Below, in pieces: positions 23,235 through 35,242 of a stretch of DNA of 64,000 nt. Numbering within the stretch: the stretch's first letter is position 1; each line of letters opens with the position of its first letter. Origin of the DNA: Ampullaceana balthica (taxonomy: Eukaryota; Mollusca; Gastropoda; Lymnaeidae); contig CALYLW010000208.1 of the NCBI GenBank assembly GCA_944989445.1, positions 562,424 through 626,423 of the forward strand. The letters are read 5' to 3'. The notes beneath the pieces are model-generated. The model was not told the DNA's origin. It did no database searches and saw only the letters and a program-made list of their open reading frames with translations. A program made the position numbers and the translations under genes.

Positions 23235-23703
23235 TAAATCCTTTATATTAATTCGTGGTGTCTGGTTGCTTGATTGCTTGCTTGTCGGTCGCCGAAATTT
23301 TGGATCGATTTTTAACCCACTTCCTCGTAAGCTAGCGAGCTGAAATTTAGCAGGAAGTTTCGTGGCGATGATAAAAACTATCTATCGAAATTTCAGATCG
23401 ATCGCATGTACTGTAATAAAATTATTGAATTTTTAGATTATTTTATTTATTCCTATGTATCATGTTATTTTTTGAGATAGTGTCGCGGTGCGTATTATAT
23501 TGAACAACCTTTCTGTCGCGCAATAAGGTGCGTATTTTATTGACAACTCTTTTTATAAACATATTCCTTGTTCGGTGCGCATTATGTTAAACAAGTTTTA
23601 CGACACAACTGCAATTTTGTATTTTTGGATGGTCTTGCGCTGCGTGTTATAATGATAAGATAATGAACATTCTTTTAGTTACGTCTCGTACATAAAGGAT
23701 TTA
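23235..23703. mobile_element. MITE family B, copy 1
   Basis: A 469-bp element with terminal inverted repeats TAAATCCTTTAT and ATAAAGGATTTA. It shares nearly its full length with 48997-49444, including TTTTTAACCCACTTYCTCGT, AAGCTAGCGAGCTGAAATTT and GTCGCGGTGCGTATTATATT. It is non-coding. Confidence 0.8.
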
Positions 23704-24089
23704 TAGTCAAAAACTTGTTATTTTACGTTTCTTTTATTCAATCGTCATATCATGGATTAAACGTTTATAATAACTTTCTCATACTGTTGTGTATTTTAAT
23801 AAACACCAATATTAAACTTAATTACTTTCATTTAGAACATTATTTAAATTAAGACGTAGTAGAAATAATTTAATGTTAAGTTGTCGAACCTTCCCGGGTC
23901 GAAACGACCGCGGTCGAAATGTCCAGGAAATGAATCTTCAGATGACGTCATCAGCCCTAGCATGTGATCAAGCAACCTCGTGCAAGCCCTCGAAGCCCCC
24001 TCAAGGATTATTATTGTGTCATCTATGTCATACGTTTTGTTTGATTATGATATTAAGGATTTGTATTGAAAAGATATAAGAATGTATAT
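23704..24089. other. No recognised feature
   Basis: AT-rich DNA. A small GC-richer patch at 23885-24000 gives a 68-codon open frame without motifs. Confidence 0.45.
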
Positions 24090-24415
24090 ATATATGTCGG
24101 TAGGTAGGTAGGTATGTAGGTAGGTAGATAGGTAGGTAGGTAGGTAGGTATGTAGGTAGGTATGTAGGTAGGTATGTAGGTAGGTATGTAGGTAGGTAGG
24201 TATGCATGTATGCATGTATGCATGTATGCATGTATGTATGTATGTAGTATGTAAGTATGTATGTATGCATGTATGTATGTATGTGTGTATGTATGTTTGT
24301 ATGTATGTATGTATGTATGTATGTATGTATGTATGTATGTATGTATGTATGTATGTATGTATGTATGTATGTATGTATGTATGCATGTATGTGTGTAAAT
24401 ATATGTATGTATATA
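24090..24415. repeat. (GTAG)n / (GTAT)n compound microsatellite
   Basis: A block rich in GTAG units (to about 24205) passes into GCATGTAT and then a long GTAT block. The open frames across it on both strands are artefacts of the four-base period. Confidence 0.97.
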
Positions 24416-25764
24416 ATACTAGTTTTTAAAGCATGTTGAGTCCATCTATATGCCTGGTTACCTCGTTATAAAAATTTATAAATTCCTTGTTATTATTAAA
24501 CTTATATTTGGATTTCTTTCAGTGGCGGTCAATGTATAACGAGGTCACTGGTTTTATTCTAAAAATAGATCCACACACAACGGTTAGATCCACACACAAC
24601 GGTTAACCTCCACTAGTTTCTCTCTTGTTTCTTCTTTTTTTTCTCCCTTTCAAGACAGTGAGAAGTTACTATTTCGATTTCTTTCTATATTTTATGATGC
24701 CCTAAAACTTAGTAACTTCATACATGCTTTTTTTTTACACTGAAAGAAAGGGCCATATAATATAATATATTAGTGCCAGTACATATCCATGCCATGACAC
24801 CAAAGTGGAAAACAAACCTTTCCGAACAACTAGTTACTTCATCTAAAAACTAAAACCCATTGGATTTTTTGTTTGTGTTTTTTTTTAAACCAACTAAAAA
24901 ACCGCTAGGTAATTCTGCGACAAATGAATTTACCTTGAACCTGGGTTATGCTATAAGAATTCAGAAATTTAAAACAAGTCTTTCAACAAGGCCAGTGAAT
25001 TTCAAATAGGGCAGCTCTCCTGCGACCACAGTTAAACTTGGCGACAAACATAATTTAATGACCTTCTTGCCGAACTTAACAAAAAAAATTGTTAGGATTA
25101 GATCGAAGGTGTTCAAATTAGACGACTCGAGCCGCTTGGATTTAGTCATGAACTTAAAACTGAGTTAATGCGATTAGAGGATTTCTCCTTAATGACGAGG
25201 ATTGAAAGAAAAGATTAATTTGTTTAGACCCCGAAAAAGTCCCAACCAGAAGTTTGAAAAATATGGTTACAGCCCCCCCCCCAACCCACTGACCTCCCCC
25301 CCATTCCCCAATATGTTTCCCTCCAGATCACAACGATTCCGACAGCTGGATCTCTGAAATCGAAAGGGAAGCGATCCCAGCTGCCGTGAAAAGGGAGATT
25401 ATCATGTTTTAACAAAGTCGATGTTATTGACAGGGCGCGCGGCGGCAGGTGTGCTTTAGCCAGGCTTTTCCTGGAGGTGGCGAGAGTCATTTGTGTTCAC
25501 GTCGGCCATGGCACCGATGTCGAGGAGGTGAGCGAGGGCTGTGGCATGGCGCGTGGCTCCAACACCGCCGTCAGTTTGCCATCATAATTGGCGTTGGTGG
25601 CTTCAAACCGTCGAGTGTATAGGGAATTAGACATAAATAACGACATATGGTGTTTTACTTTACCACACGCGTAACCGAGTAGATACATTGGTAGATATAA
25701 AAGATGTAGTCGGATATTTCATTTGCTTTATAATCTATAAATTGCATGGAAATAATAATAATAA
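24416..25764. other. No confirmed gene; a GC-rich patch
   Basis: AT-rich to about 25220, including a tandem pair of GATCCACACACAACGGTTA at 24569-24606. The stretch 25224-25690 is GC-richer, with CAGGGCGCGCGGCGGCAGG. Read on the minus strand it gives short broken frames, one loosely ankyrin-like (LLDIGAMADVNTND). Too little to call an exon. Confidence 0.35.
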
Positions 25765-25766
25765 TA

Positions 25767-25848
<82 letters not shown>
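25765..25848. repeat. (AT)n microsatellite
   Basis: About 84 bp of alternating AT with one slip (ATTATAT). Confidence 0.97.
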
Positions 25849-25850
<2 letters not shown>

Positions 25851-26819
25851 TCCACATATATAAGTTTATAAATATGTATATAATTTACAGATTCTCGTAT
25901 TAGTTTGCTAAGAAAAATAACTTTCAGAAAGTATTGCTATTAAAAATTAATTTGCGGCTAAGATATCGTCATTTAATTATGAAAATTGTTTTCGATCTCA
26001 ATTATGTTATTGAATTCTCACTTTTAACCTGTATTTATCGCAATGAATGTTTAACTTTTATTTTTTAAAATGTTTGTGATAAATCTTTGCATTAAAATAA
26101 ACATAATTTTTTTTTAATTGAGTATTTGCTTTTATGTCTACATCAGATTTCCTCATTTTCATGGCCCAAGTACATGAATTTAATAAACGTCATATTTGTA
26201 ACACTATACTGTGAATTAAAAACTATTGATTTAATCTACTTATTACATGCTTTAAAAAAAAACAAGTGAATGCGGAATACAGTTACCGTTGCTGTGTTTT
26301 GTACAATTAAATTTCAAGACTTGTTTGGCTATTTGGAGGAGAAACAATTACGTCATTTCTAAATTCTCTTGGAATCAGATCGGACTACTTCTTTACTCCG
26401 CCCCTGAATCCCCCAAAAATATATTATTGTTTGGGGAGAAATTAAACGTGTGTTCGAAAAAAGGTAAGGATTCAATCATTCGTTTAAGCTCTAGTCATTT
26501 TAAATATATTCTTTAAGACGCACATTCTGAAAGTAAAAAAAATGTTTTACTTTAAATATCATATATGTATGTATAAATTTATAAAACTAGTCATCTGTCA
26601 ATTAGAAACCCATATTTGGATGTCAATGAAGTTAAAGACCACTTCAAAGATCCTTTCAAAGCTTTGTGATATATTGCATTGCTCCAACATTTAACACTGG
26701 TATAACAGATTACAAATTAATTAAGTGTCTTTTAAAAAAAATTATTATTAAAACTAAAAAAAGGAATCGCATTTTAAGGAAAAATGAAAAATCTTACAAT
26801 TCGTAACATTACATGGGGT
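25849..26819. other. No recognised feature
   Basis: AT-rich unique DNA. Confidence 0.5.
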
Positions 26820-26990
26820 AAATAAAGAAGCATGGTCAGTGTGCCACACAGTCCACTCGTGAGTCGTGGCCTATAAATGTTGGTTGACTTGCTCATCAGG
26901 CCAGCATGGCGTATGCATTCTACTTACAATATATGTCATAGTTAACTTAGGACGCAATTACCTCCTGTTTCGAAGGAGGTCCATAATGTG
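26820..26990 (+). mobile_element. Diverged SINE 3' fragment
   Basis: Contains CGTGGCCTATAAATGTTG, CATCAGGCCAGCATGG and the tail ACTTAGGACGCAATTACCTC. These match, in order, the body and 3' tail of the SINE at 30332-31250. Only one internal unit is present here. Confidence 0.5.
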
Positions 26991-28749
26991 AAACCGCAGA
27001 GTAACAAACACAACAAGGTTAACAGCGATCGGACATGAACTGACCATCACATAGTTTAATCGTCTGCTGTGATGACCCAAGGACACAAATTTAAATAATA
27101 ACAGCATTCTTGCGCCAATGTTTCGTGTGATATTTGAGCCTGACTTTTGTTTCATGTCATAGCTCTCAGCAAAAGTTTAGACCTAGATTAAAAAGTAAAC
27201 AAACAAGATTTTTTAACAAAAGCTAATTACAGTGTTAACTGCATGGCCCTCTTTAAAAATTAATCTCCAAACGAATCTTTACTTTTGTTTTATTCGTTTT
27301 CCCGTCACAACACACCATCACATATCACATATCGTTGTGGAATAGGAAATTAATAATTCAATAACTTCCATACGATTTGTGATGAAGTCATTCACTCTTG
27401 GGACCATTGACTGAACGTCGTCGGTTACCAAACAAACGTGTAAACCCACCATTGAATATTTAATTATTCTATACCTTGAATTAGATCCCAATGTTTGAGT
27501 GCATTTATCACGATGGCTGACCCATTACAAAGTCATTGTCTTCACAAATGTTAGTCCAAGGTTTATAAAATTACAATACGTCTGAGTTTACGGCCCCCTA
27601 CGAATTTTCTTCTTCTTCTTTTTTTAAACGGCCATAATTTGAAAGTCAATATTTTACATTTAAACAAAATCTGCAGGGCCCCCACATTATGGCTGAGGGG
27701 TCAACAGAGTGGTTCTCAAGTTAAATGAAAAAGTACGAGTATGTGTCGTTGCATGGAATCGGCTGGGCATTGATTATTTTTACCATTCTCAATCGAAAAC
27801 CAAGAATACAAAATTAGATTCATTTGATATTTTGAATTTTGATAGTATGTTTAGTCACACGGCTTCATGGTCAGCAGTCCGAAACTAAAGTTATTCAAAC
27901 CGCATCCCGATTACCTCTCTTTTTTCTGGAGTGGAAAGAGATGGAGTGTACCTTATTTGTCGTACATCTAATCATGATTATATAAGTCTTTTGTTCTGAG
28001 AACTTATGTTCCACTAATAGCATTTAATAATGTGGAATATTGACTTATCTTCATGGGGTTTCATAATTATTAGGACTATAGTCTTTAGAGTATGAGAACC
28101 TCTCTTAACAATTACTTTAATTTGCGCCCTGATGAATTTCTCTAGTCGTAATTTATTTGTTGATTTCCATTTATGTAAACGTATTGGTCGTCTATAACAT
28201 TATATAACATTGACTTTTCAAAATTCTTAAGTCTCCCGACATGTAATTTTATTTTATTTGTCTTATCTTCATCTTGGGGTCTCTGGTTCTGGGAAATGAT
28301 GACACCTTTAAAATATTCTTTCTTCTTGTGTTTTGTCTCCATCCTTATGTCCATGGTTCTATCATCTCAGATGTTCTTAACAAGATATCTTTTCATTATT
28401 ATTATTATTCCATATTTCGTGAACGTCAACGGACGCTCACTTACTTTACGGTGTTGTGTCTTGTCCTTATTCTAAGTATATGTAATCATAAAGGACATCT
28501 TAGAACACTCAAATACATTATGGATCTTGGGCCTGTCCTTGCTCTGTATTTATGCTATCAGAATGGAGATCTTAGAATAATCACTTACTTAATAATGTTG
28601 GTTCCTGGTAATTATAATTTTCTTGAAACTCAACGCCGCTTCTGTGATAATTGTAATTTAACTCAAGTGTTTCGTCACAATTCTTATGTTTTAAGATGTT
28701 TAAATGATTTTTGAAGACCCGCCTATAGTCTCAGTAATTAAATAGTTCG
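26991..28749. other. No recognised gene
   Basis: AT-rich DNA. Two overlapping open frames, 28142-28354 minus (70 codons) and 28274-28714 plus (146 codons), show no domain I can name. Frames of this length are expected by chance in a window of this size. Confidence 0.4.
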
Positions 28750-28975
28750 TCTGGAAAGAATGTCAACATAGGGCATCAAAGACAGTGTATAAACAGAATC
28801 ATGGGAGGTAGAAGGCTAACAAGACGACCTAGAAGGAAGTTGAAGGATTTCTTTGAAAAAGACCTACACCTGCGAGGGTCCAGGCATAAAGATCAAAGGT
28901 CAAGGACCGGTCGGAATGGAAGAGATGGACTGAGCAGGCGACGATCCTACATTGATGTTTGCGCTCAAAATGTTA
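28750..28975 (+). pseudogene. LINE ORF2 C-terminal tail remnant
   Basis: The frame reads INRIMGGRRLTRRPRRKLKD, then FFEKDLHLRG, and after a frameshift WKRWTEQATI. This is the arginine-rich tail pattern found at the end of many animal LINE proteins (roughly G-x-R-x-R-G-R-P-R-x-x-W, then D-L, then D-R-x-x-W-R). The usual glycine and tryptophan of the first block are substituted. The RT upstream is missing, so it is a 5'-truncated, decayed copy. The identification rests on pattern memory. Confidence 0.45.
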
Positions 28976-29073
28976 ATAATTTAACTACATTGACCCACTT
29001 CTTGTGCATCTGATTTCCCCTCTCAGAGAGTTAAATTTATGTCTTTTTTAAAATATTCCATTGCTTGAATATT

Positions 29074-29612
29074 CTAGAGTCTATTCGTAGTCCTGTAGTT
29101 CTTGAATCTTGCCTAGAATCTATTTGTAGTGCTGTAGTTTTTGAATCTTGCCTAGAGTCTATTCGTAGTGCTGTAGTTCTTGAATCTTGCCTAGAGTCTA
29201 TTTGTAGTGCTGTAGTTCTTGAATCTTGCATAGAGTCTATTTGTAGTGCTGTAGTTCTTGAATCTTGCCTAGAGTCTATTCGTAGTGCTGTAGTTCTTGA
29301 ATCTTGCCTAGAGTCTATTTGTAGTGCTGTAGTTCTTGAATCTTGCCTAGAGTCTATTTGTAGTGCTGTAGTTCTTGAATCTTGCCTATAGTCTATTCGT
29401 AGTGCTGTAGTTCTTGAATCTTGCCTATAGTCTATTCGTAGTGCTGTAGTTCTTGAATCTTGCCTAGAGTCTATTCGTAGCCCTGTAGGACTTGAATCTT
29501 GCCTAGAGTCTATTCGTAGTGCTGTAGTTCTTGAATCTTGCCTAGAGTCTATTCGTAGTGCTGTAGTACTTGGATAATGCCTAGAGTCTATTCGTAGTCG
29601 TGTATTGCTTGG
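29074..29612. repeat. 39-bp minisatellite, about 14 copies
   Basis: Units contain TAGAGTCTATTCGTAGTGCT and GTAGTTCTTGAATCTTGCC. The unit is 13 codons, which explains the 108-codon open frame across it. Later copies degrade near 29575. Confidence 0.95.
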
Positions 29613-30331
29613 ATCTCAAAGCAGCCCTTATAACATTGCTTTGCTCATTTTTGCAAACGCCACATTTAAATGTTTTTTAAAACATCAACCATTGCTTATA
29701 AACAATAATACTTTCCACAGTACAAATTCATTTTTCTCAGATTTAAAACTAGTTATTCTAAGCTATCTATTCTTGATTAAAACACAATGTAAGTTAGCTT
29801 TGGGAGGAACCAAGGTTCCAAGATCCGTGTAGCTCAATCAGCGGTTATTTCATTCTTCAGAGATATACGCCGCTGCATAGACGTATAGTTTATAGTCTCG
29901 TGTGTTTTGGTGGTTGTGGTGTGTGTGTATGTGTGTGTGTGTGGGGGGGGGGTTCTGGTTTGATATATATCCTACAAGCTGTAAATCCCACACTAATACG
30001 AAAAGTATTAGAATTGTCGCTTTCACCAGATTAATCACCTTAAAAAAACGCAACATGTGTTTAATTGTTTCAGCTGTTTCGAAGCTGTGCTGTGGCCTTC
30101 ATGTAATGATATTTCTACATTAATTGTCCTGTTCAATCTAAGTGGCTGTGTAACTCTGTAATAGTTGGATTTGTCAATTGTGCTAATTGATTCGACCTTT
30201 AATAATAGAGGTTTTCTTAATTTTATAGGTAACATTTGATCTCAAGCCTTTTATAGAAGTTAAGCCAAGCAATATTTCAGTTTAAATGTAGGTAAAATAT
30301 TGATACATACATGATTGTGTTAAGTAACGGT
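29613..30331. other. No recognised gene; GT/G run
   Basis: Unique DNA with a GT-rich run ending in a G tract at 29920-29951. Confidence 0.5.
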
Positions 30332-31250
30332 GGTCGAGTGGAATGCTCGCTCAACTGGCGTACTGAGTCTCTGTGAGGGCAGGGATTTGCTCCCGTGGAT
30401 TAAGGGTGTACCTTGAGTCAACCAAGATCAAATGGGTACCTCTCATTAGCCCGGTGTTAATGATGAGGCTAGGCACTGCACCACACTATCCCCTCGTATG
30501 ATATGGTCTGTGAACGGTATTTCACTTACCCTATAGGCCAGCATGGTCTGTGAACACTACTTCGCTTACCCTATAGGCCATCATGGTCTTTGAACACTAC
30601 TTCACTTACCCTATGGGCCAGCATGGTCTGTGAACGGTACTTCACTTACCCTATAGGCCAGCATGGTCTGTGAACACTACTTCACTTACCCTATAGGCCA
30701 GCATGGTCTGTGAACACTACTTCACTTACCCTATAGGCCAGCATTGTCTGTGAACGGTACTTCACTTACCCTTTAGGCCAGCATGGTCTGTGAACACTAC
30801 TTCACTTACCCTATAGGCCAGCATGGTCTGTGAACACTACTTCACTTACCCTATAGGCCAGCATGGTCTGTAAACACTACTTCCCTTACCCTATAGGCCA
30901 GCATGGTCTGTAAACACTACTTCACTTACCTTATAGGCCAGCATGGTCTGTGAACACTACTTCACTTACCCTATAGGCCAGTATGGTCTGTGAACACTAC
31001 TTCACTTACCCTATAGGCCAGCATGGTCTGTGAACACTACTTCACTTACCCTATAGGCCAGCATGGTCTGTAAACACTACTTCACTTACCCTATAGGCCA
31101 GCATGGTCTGTAAACACTACTTCACTTACCTTATAGGCCAGCATGGTCTGTGAACACTACTTCACTAACCCTATAGGCCAGCATGGTCTGTTCGTGCTAT
31201 TTAAAGAACTTAGGACGCAATAAAATAATATTCTTTATGGAAGATGCATC
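30332..31250 (+). mobile_element. SINE with an internally expanded 40-bp array
   Basis: The left part is a decayed copy of the SINE head and body (AACGGTGGTCGAGTGG, GAGGGCAGGGATTTGCTCCC, AAATGGGTACCT). The right part is its 3' tail (ACTTAGGACGCAATAAAAT, then AGATGCATCTGTA). Between them, about 30504-31193, lie some 17 copies of a 40-bp unit holding GGTCTGTGAACACTACTTCA and CTTACCCTATAGGCCAGCAT. In other copies the same place holds a single related stretch (GGCCTGTGAATGCTGCATCA, CTTGCC), so the array is an amplified piece of the SINE itself. Confidence 0.8.
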
Positions 31251-31627
31251 TGTAATGAATTTTTAAAAAAATATAGATCTAGACAAAATATAGGACATTT
31301 TCTACTATTGCTGGAATTAAAACGGGAAGCCCCAGCCTTTGTTTATGATTAACCCCGACAAGGCATTGATATTATATTAAAGATTCCAAATCAAGTTACT
31401 TAAAAATAATCCGCGTGTGAGGTGTCTGAAATGATTAATCCTGCGTCTTTTAAATTCAAATTTTGAGCCGCTGATAATTTTTTTAACTTATTTTGTATCG
31501 AGGGTATGGAAGCTAAGAAAATAAACCCGTACCACATTTTTTTACAGCTCGTGTGGCTTTTAGAAAATATATTTACCACATTTCCTAAGTGTAATTTGAG
31601 AGTAGCGGCGTATAACAGGACAGAAAA
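31251..31627. other. No recognised feature
   Basis: AT-rich DNA before the MITE trimer. Confidence 0.5.
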
Positions 31628-33160
31628 ATAAAACAAACCCATAAAAACAAAGTTTTTGACTATAAATCCCTTATATGTGAGACAGAATTGAAAGTATTGA
31701 TTATGTTCCAACGCGACAAACATTTACAGCTTGAATCTGTCTTAACTTTACTTTGCTTTATAACCCCTGGGGGTGGGTGGGAGAGGGGAAAGATCTGGTC
31801 ACCTATCGCTGGCCCGAGCTCAGCGTGACACGTAAAATGTAAACAAAAGCACGCCGGTACTTCGATGGGTCGCGTCAACGCGTGACTGAACAATCACCTG
31901 AAAACAACACAATAACAAACAGTGAATTTGAATTACATACGTTGTATTAGGATAAACTAAAAATGCATTTATTTAATTACGGTACGTTCGATCGATCTGA
32001 AATTTTGATACGATGCATTGTTAGGTCAGACGGGACCATGTGCGAAAAATTGGAGCTCGATCGAATCACGGAAAGTGGGTCATTTTTGACTTTTGTTTTT
32101 CCGCCCGCCCATCAGATGACGACAGAGACGGCGGTGAAGTTAATATAACGGATTTAATAAAACAAACCCGTAAAAACAAAGTTTTTGACTATAAATCCCT
32201 TATATATGAGACATAACTAACAGTATTGATTATTTTCAAACGCTACAAACATTGACAGACTGACACCGAGTGATGTCCCTTGTCTTTAATAAATGGGGGT
32301 GGGACGTGAGGGGGTGTCGGCACGACGGTCGGCGTCAACTCAAATTCACGTGGAAGTGGTAGAAAAAACAATAACAAACCGTGAATTTTAATTACATACC
32401 TCATATAAGGATAAACTAAAAATGCATTAATTTAATTACGGTACGATCGATCGATCTGAAATTTTGATATGATGCATTGTTAGGTGAGTCGGGTCCGTGT
32501 GCCAAATTTCAGCTCGATCTGATCACTGGAAGTGGGTCATTTTCAACTTTTCTTTTTCCGCCCGCCCAGCCCATGAGATGATGAGATGATGAGACGGCTG
32601 CGAAGTTAATATAAGGGATTTAATAAAACAAACCCGTAAAAACAAAGTTTTTGACTATAAATCCCTTATATATGAGACATAACTAACAGTATTGATTATT
32701 TTCAAACATTTACAGACTGAATCTGTCTTAACTCAAGTTTGCTTCATAACCCTAGGGGGGGAGGGGTGGGTGGGAGGGGGAGAGGGGAAAAGTCTGGTCA
32801 ACGATTCGCTTGACCGATCTCAGAGTGACACGTAAAATGTAAACAAAAGCGCTTCATTGGGTCGCCTCAATGCGTCAGCTCAAACTTTCACGTGGCAAAA
32901 AAACAATAACAAACCGTGAATTTAAATTACATACCTCATATAAGGATAAACTAAAAATGCATTAATTTAATTACGGTACGTTCGATCGATCTGAAATTTT
33001 GATACGATGCATTGTTAGGTGAGACGGGTCCGTGTACCAAATTTCAGTGCGATCGGATCATGGGAAGTGGGTCATTTTTTACTTCTGTTTTTCCGCCCGC
33101 CGAGCCCAAGACAGAGAGAGATGATGAGACGGCCGCGAAGTTAATATAAGGGATTTAAAA
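31628..33160. mobile_element. Tandem trimer of MITE-like element (family D, related to B)
   Basis: Three cores at 31663-32156, 32192-32622 and 32658-33157 each start TAAATCCCTTATAT and end ATATAAGGGATTTA or a one-base variant. They are joined by a shared spacer of about 35 bp containing AACCCGTAAAAACAAAGTTT. Each core carries GATCGATCTGAAATTTTGAT, GGAAGTGGGTCATTTT and TTTTTCCGCCCGCC. The ends closely resemble those of family B (TAAATCCTTTATAT). Non-coding. Confidence 0.8.
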
Positions 33161-33701
33161 AAAAGGGGGGGGGGAGCGTAGCAAATAGAGCTATAACCCT
33201 TTTTTTTTACAAACAAAGTTATATTAAATTATAATTAAAATGAACAAGCTTTTCCCATGAAACAAAAATGAGTTCCTATGTTCTGAACTAAATTAAGAAA
33301 TTGTTTGAGACAAAATACTTGTTCCACTGGGGTGTGGTCCTCACGTTCGAGTTCCACAGCTCAAATATCCGGTCATTCACTGCAGAGTTGCAGGCCGATC
33401 TGGTCGATACGTTTCTCCCCTTTCTTACAGAAGAGCTCATCTATTTGGTTTACGGCCCAATTTGTTGTGTTTTTTTTCTGAACTCGTTGACACTGTAAGA
33501 GTTCAGAAGGCGAAATAACCTTTTATAGAGAAGTTAGGGTAAAAATTGTAGCCTGAAAAACATAGCAGTGAGCTTTAGCTTTGGCTTTGATACATAAAAA
33601 AAGACTTTTAAAGCTTTTGACGTATTTTTATGTATAATATCCAAAGAAAATTTGGCTTCAGATATAATAATTAAATTGACTGATTAAAATAGTCACTATT
33701 A
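33161..33701. other. No recognised gene
   Basis: G-run at 33168-33176, then AT-rich DNA. A 65-codon frame at 33301-33498 shows no motif. Confidence 0.45.
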
Positions 33702-34143
33702 ATCTTCATCAGTGGCGCAGCGAGGGGGGCAGGGAGGCAAATGCCCGGGCGGCACTTTGCCAGGGGCGGCAAATTCCTAGTCGTCTTTATATAGTTTCTA
33801 ACATTAGGAAAGTTATAAGAAAGTAGAGCTTTTAATGGAAGTAAACGAAAAGCCAAATAATATATTAATATAATAAATGAAGGAACTAAGTTATAAAGCC
33901 TGTGAAAGTTTCAACTGACAAAACTTCATAAATTCTTCTGACACTAATGCTACTATTCTGAAAAACAAGAGCCTGATGGGGTATCAACTTAATTGATTCT
34001 TAAAATTTGACAGCCGCCCCTGTTGTAAAATCAAATCTTTCTGTACCCTACTATTTGAAACATGAGCCAAGCGAATTCTCCAAGCGGAACATTGTTGTTT
34101 TTTTTTGTGGTTTTGGGGGAGGGGAACTTTCTCATTGTTAATT

Positions 34144-34432
34144 AGCGGTGGTCGAGTGGCAGCGCACTAGACTGTCGTACCGATGGTCACGGGTTCGAAT
34201 CCGTGTGAAGGCAAGGGTTTGTTCCCGGGGCCTAGGGCATCCCTGAGTCACCCCGCTCCGAATGGGTACCTAACACTACATGTAGTTAGGCGGCTGGGTA
34301 ATGCGTGGAACCCACAAAGCCGTGGCCTGTGAATGCTGCATCACTTGCCAACAGATCATCTGTCATGGTCTGTGGACGCAACTATCTTCTGCATAGAAGG
34401 AGCGTCTGTATAGATAAAATAAGATAAGATAG
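34144..34432 (+). mobile_element. tRNA-derived SINE, copy 3, nested in hAT
   Basis: Head GCGGTGGTCGAGTGGCAGCG and B-box GGTTCGAATCC are intact. The body GGGCCTAGGGCATCCCTGAG and tail TGGACGCAACTATCTTCTGC, then AGATAAAATAAGATAAGATA, match the other copies. It postdates the hAT element it interrupts. Confidence 0.9.
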
Positions 34433-34957
34433 CTTTTAGAATATATAACGTTATAATTAAGTTTAATAAAGGAAAAGCCAAGCTAAAACAAATTAAAAAT
34501 GAAGAAACTATATTAAAATACCTGAACGTTTCTAACGCAAAAATTTCAAACTCCTATTCTCCTTTAATCTAAATACTTCTAATACTAATGCTACTGAGCT
34601 TAAAGACTGAAGAAGAGGGGCTGAAGAAGTGTACGAACATGACAATTATGTGCCGGTAAATGTAATTGATTTTAACGTAGGTAAACTGCTGGAATAAATT
34701 TGTTGGCTTACTCATATGGTTTATTATTTCAAAGCATCATTAATTTAGTGTCTTTAATTATGGAATAAATAAAAATGATGAATAAAATAACTTATCTAAT
34801 GGAATTTTTTAAAACTTGGCACACATAAATACAAAAGTAGCAATTAGTGAACAAGTGCTCATTATTACCAAAAAAATTTGCAATTTAAAAAACACACTTC
34901 AGAAATCAGATAAAAAGAAAAGACTACAATGAAACAACAACAAAAACTAAGTTTTAA

Positions 34958-35242
34958 GTGACCTTTTGCCGTCACAGAGAGGACAATACTATTGAAAATA
35001 AAGGCAATATTCTGGAACCGATGCATTTGCTTGCGAAGTACGACATAGCAATCCAAGAACATCGTTTGAAAAAGGTAAAAAAAACGTATCATCGAAATTC
35101 AAACTTAGCTCATAGCAATTTTATGAAATACAGTTCGCAAAAAATAATCTTTCTCCAGGATCGAGATACCAAATATTGTTCCATTGTATTCGAAATCTCT
35201 ACATTCATTTCACATAAGGATCAAACAAGTCCAGTTGTGTGA
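34958..35242 (+). pseudogene. hAT transposase fragment (TTF/ZMYM-type, DUF4371-like)
   Basis: A 94-codon frame. Residues 5-30 read HREDNTIENKGNILEPMHLL, then AKYDIAIQEH. Later come SNFMKYSSQK, a DTKYCSIVFE block and SHKDQTSPVV. These match the conserved order of TTF-type hAT transposases: FRGH-x-E, GNFL-x2-L-x2-LAKYD, then AKYFSI-x2-D and S-H-x-D-Q-x-S. The second aspartate, one of the likely catalytic acidic residues in this family, is replaced (E in FEIS). Nothing of the later catalytic and insertion domains remains open. It sits centrally in the hAT element at 33710-35778, which supports the call. Confidence 0.75.

Noticed and set aside
24028..24439. Tyr/Cys-rich repeat proteins
   Set aside because: Translation of GTAT/GTAG microsatellites.
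27712..27740. hAT terminus (GAGTGGTTCTCAAG)
   Set aside because: Only about ten bases match, with no subterminal similarity, partner or target duplication.
28274..28714. A 146-codon plus-strand frame
   Set aside because: About one frame of this length is expected by chance in 64 kb of AT-rich DNA; no recognisable motif.
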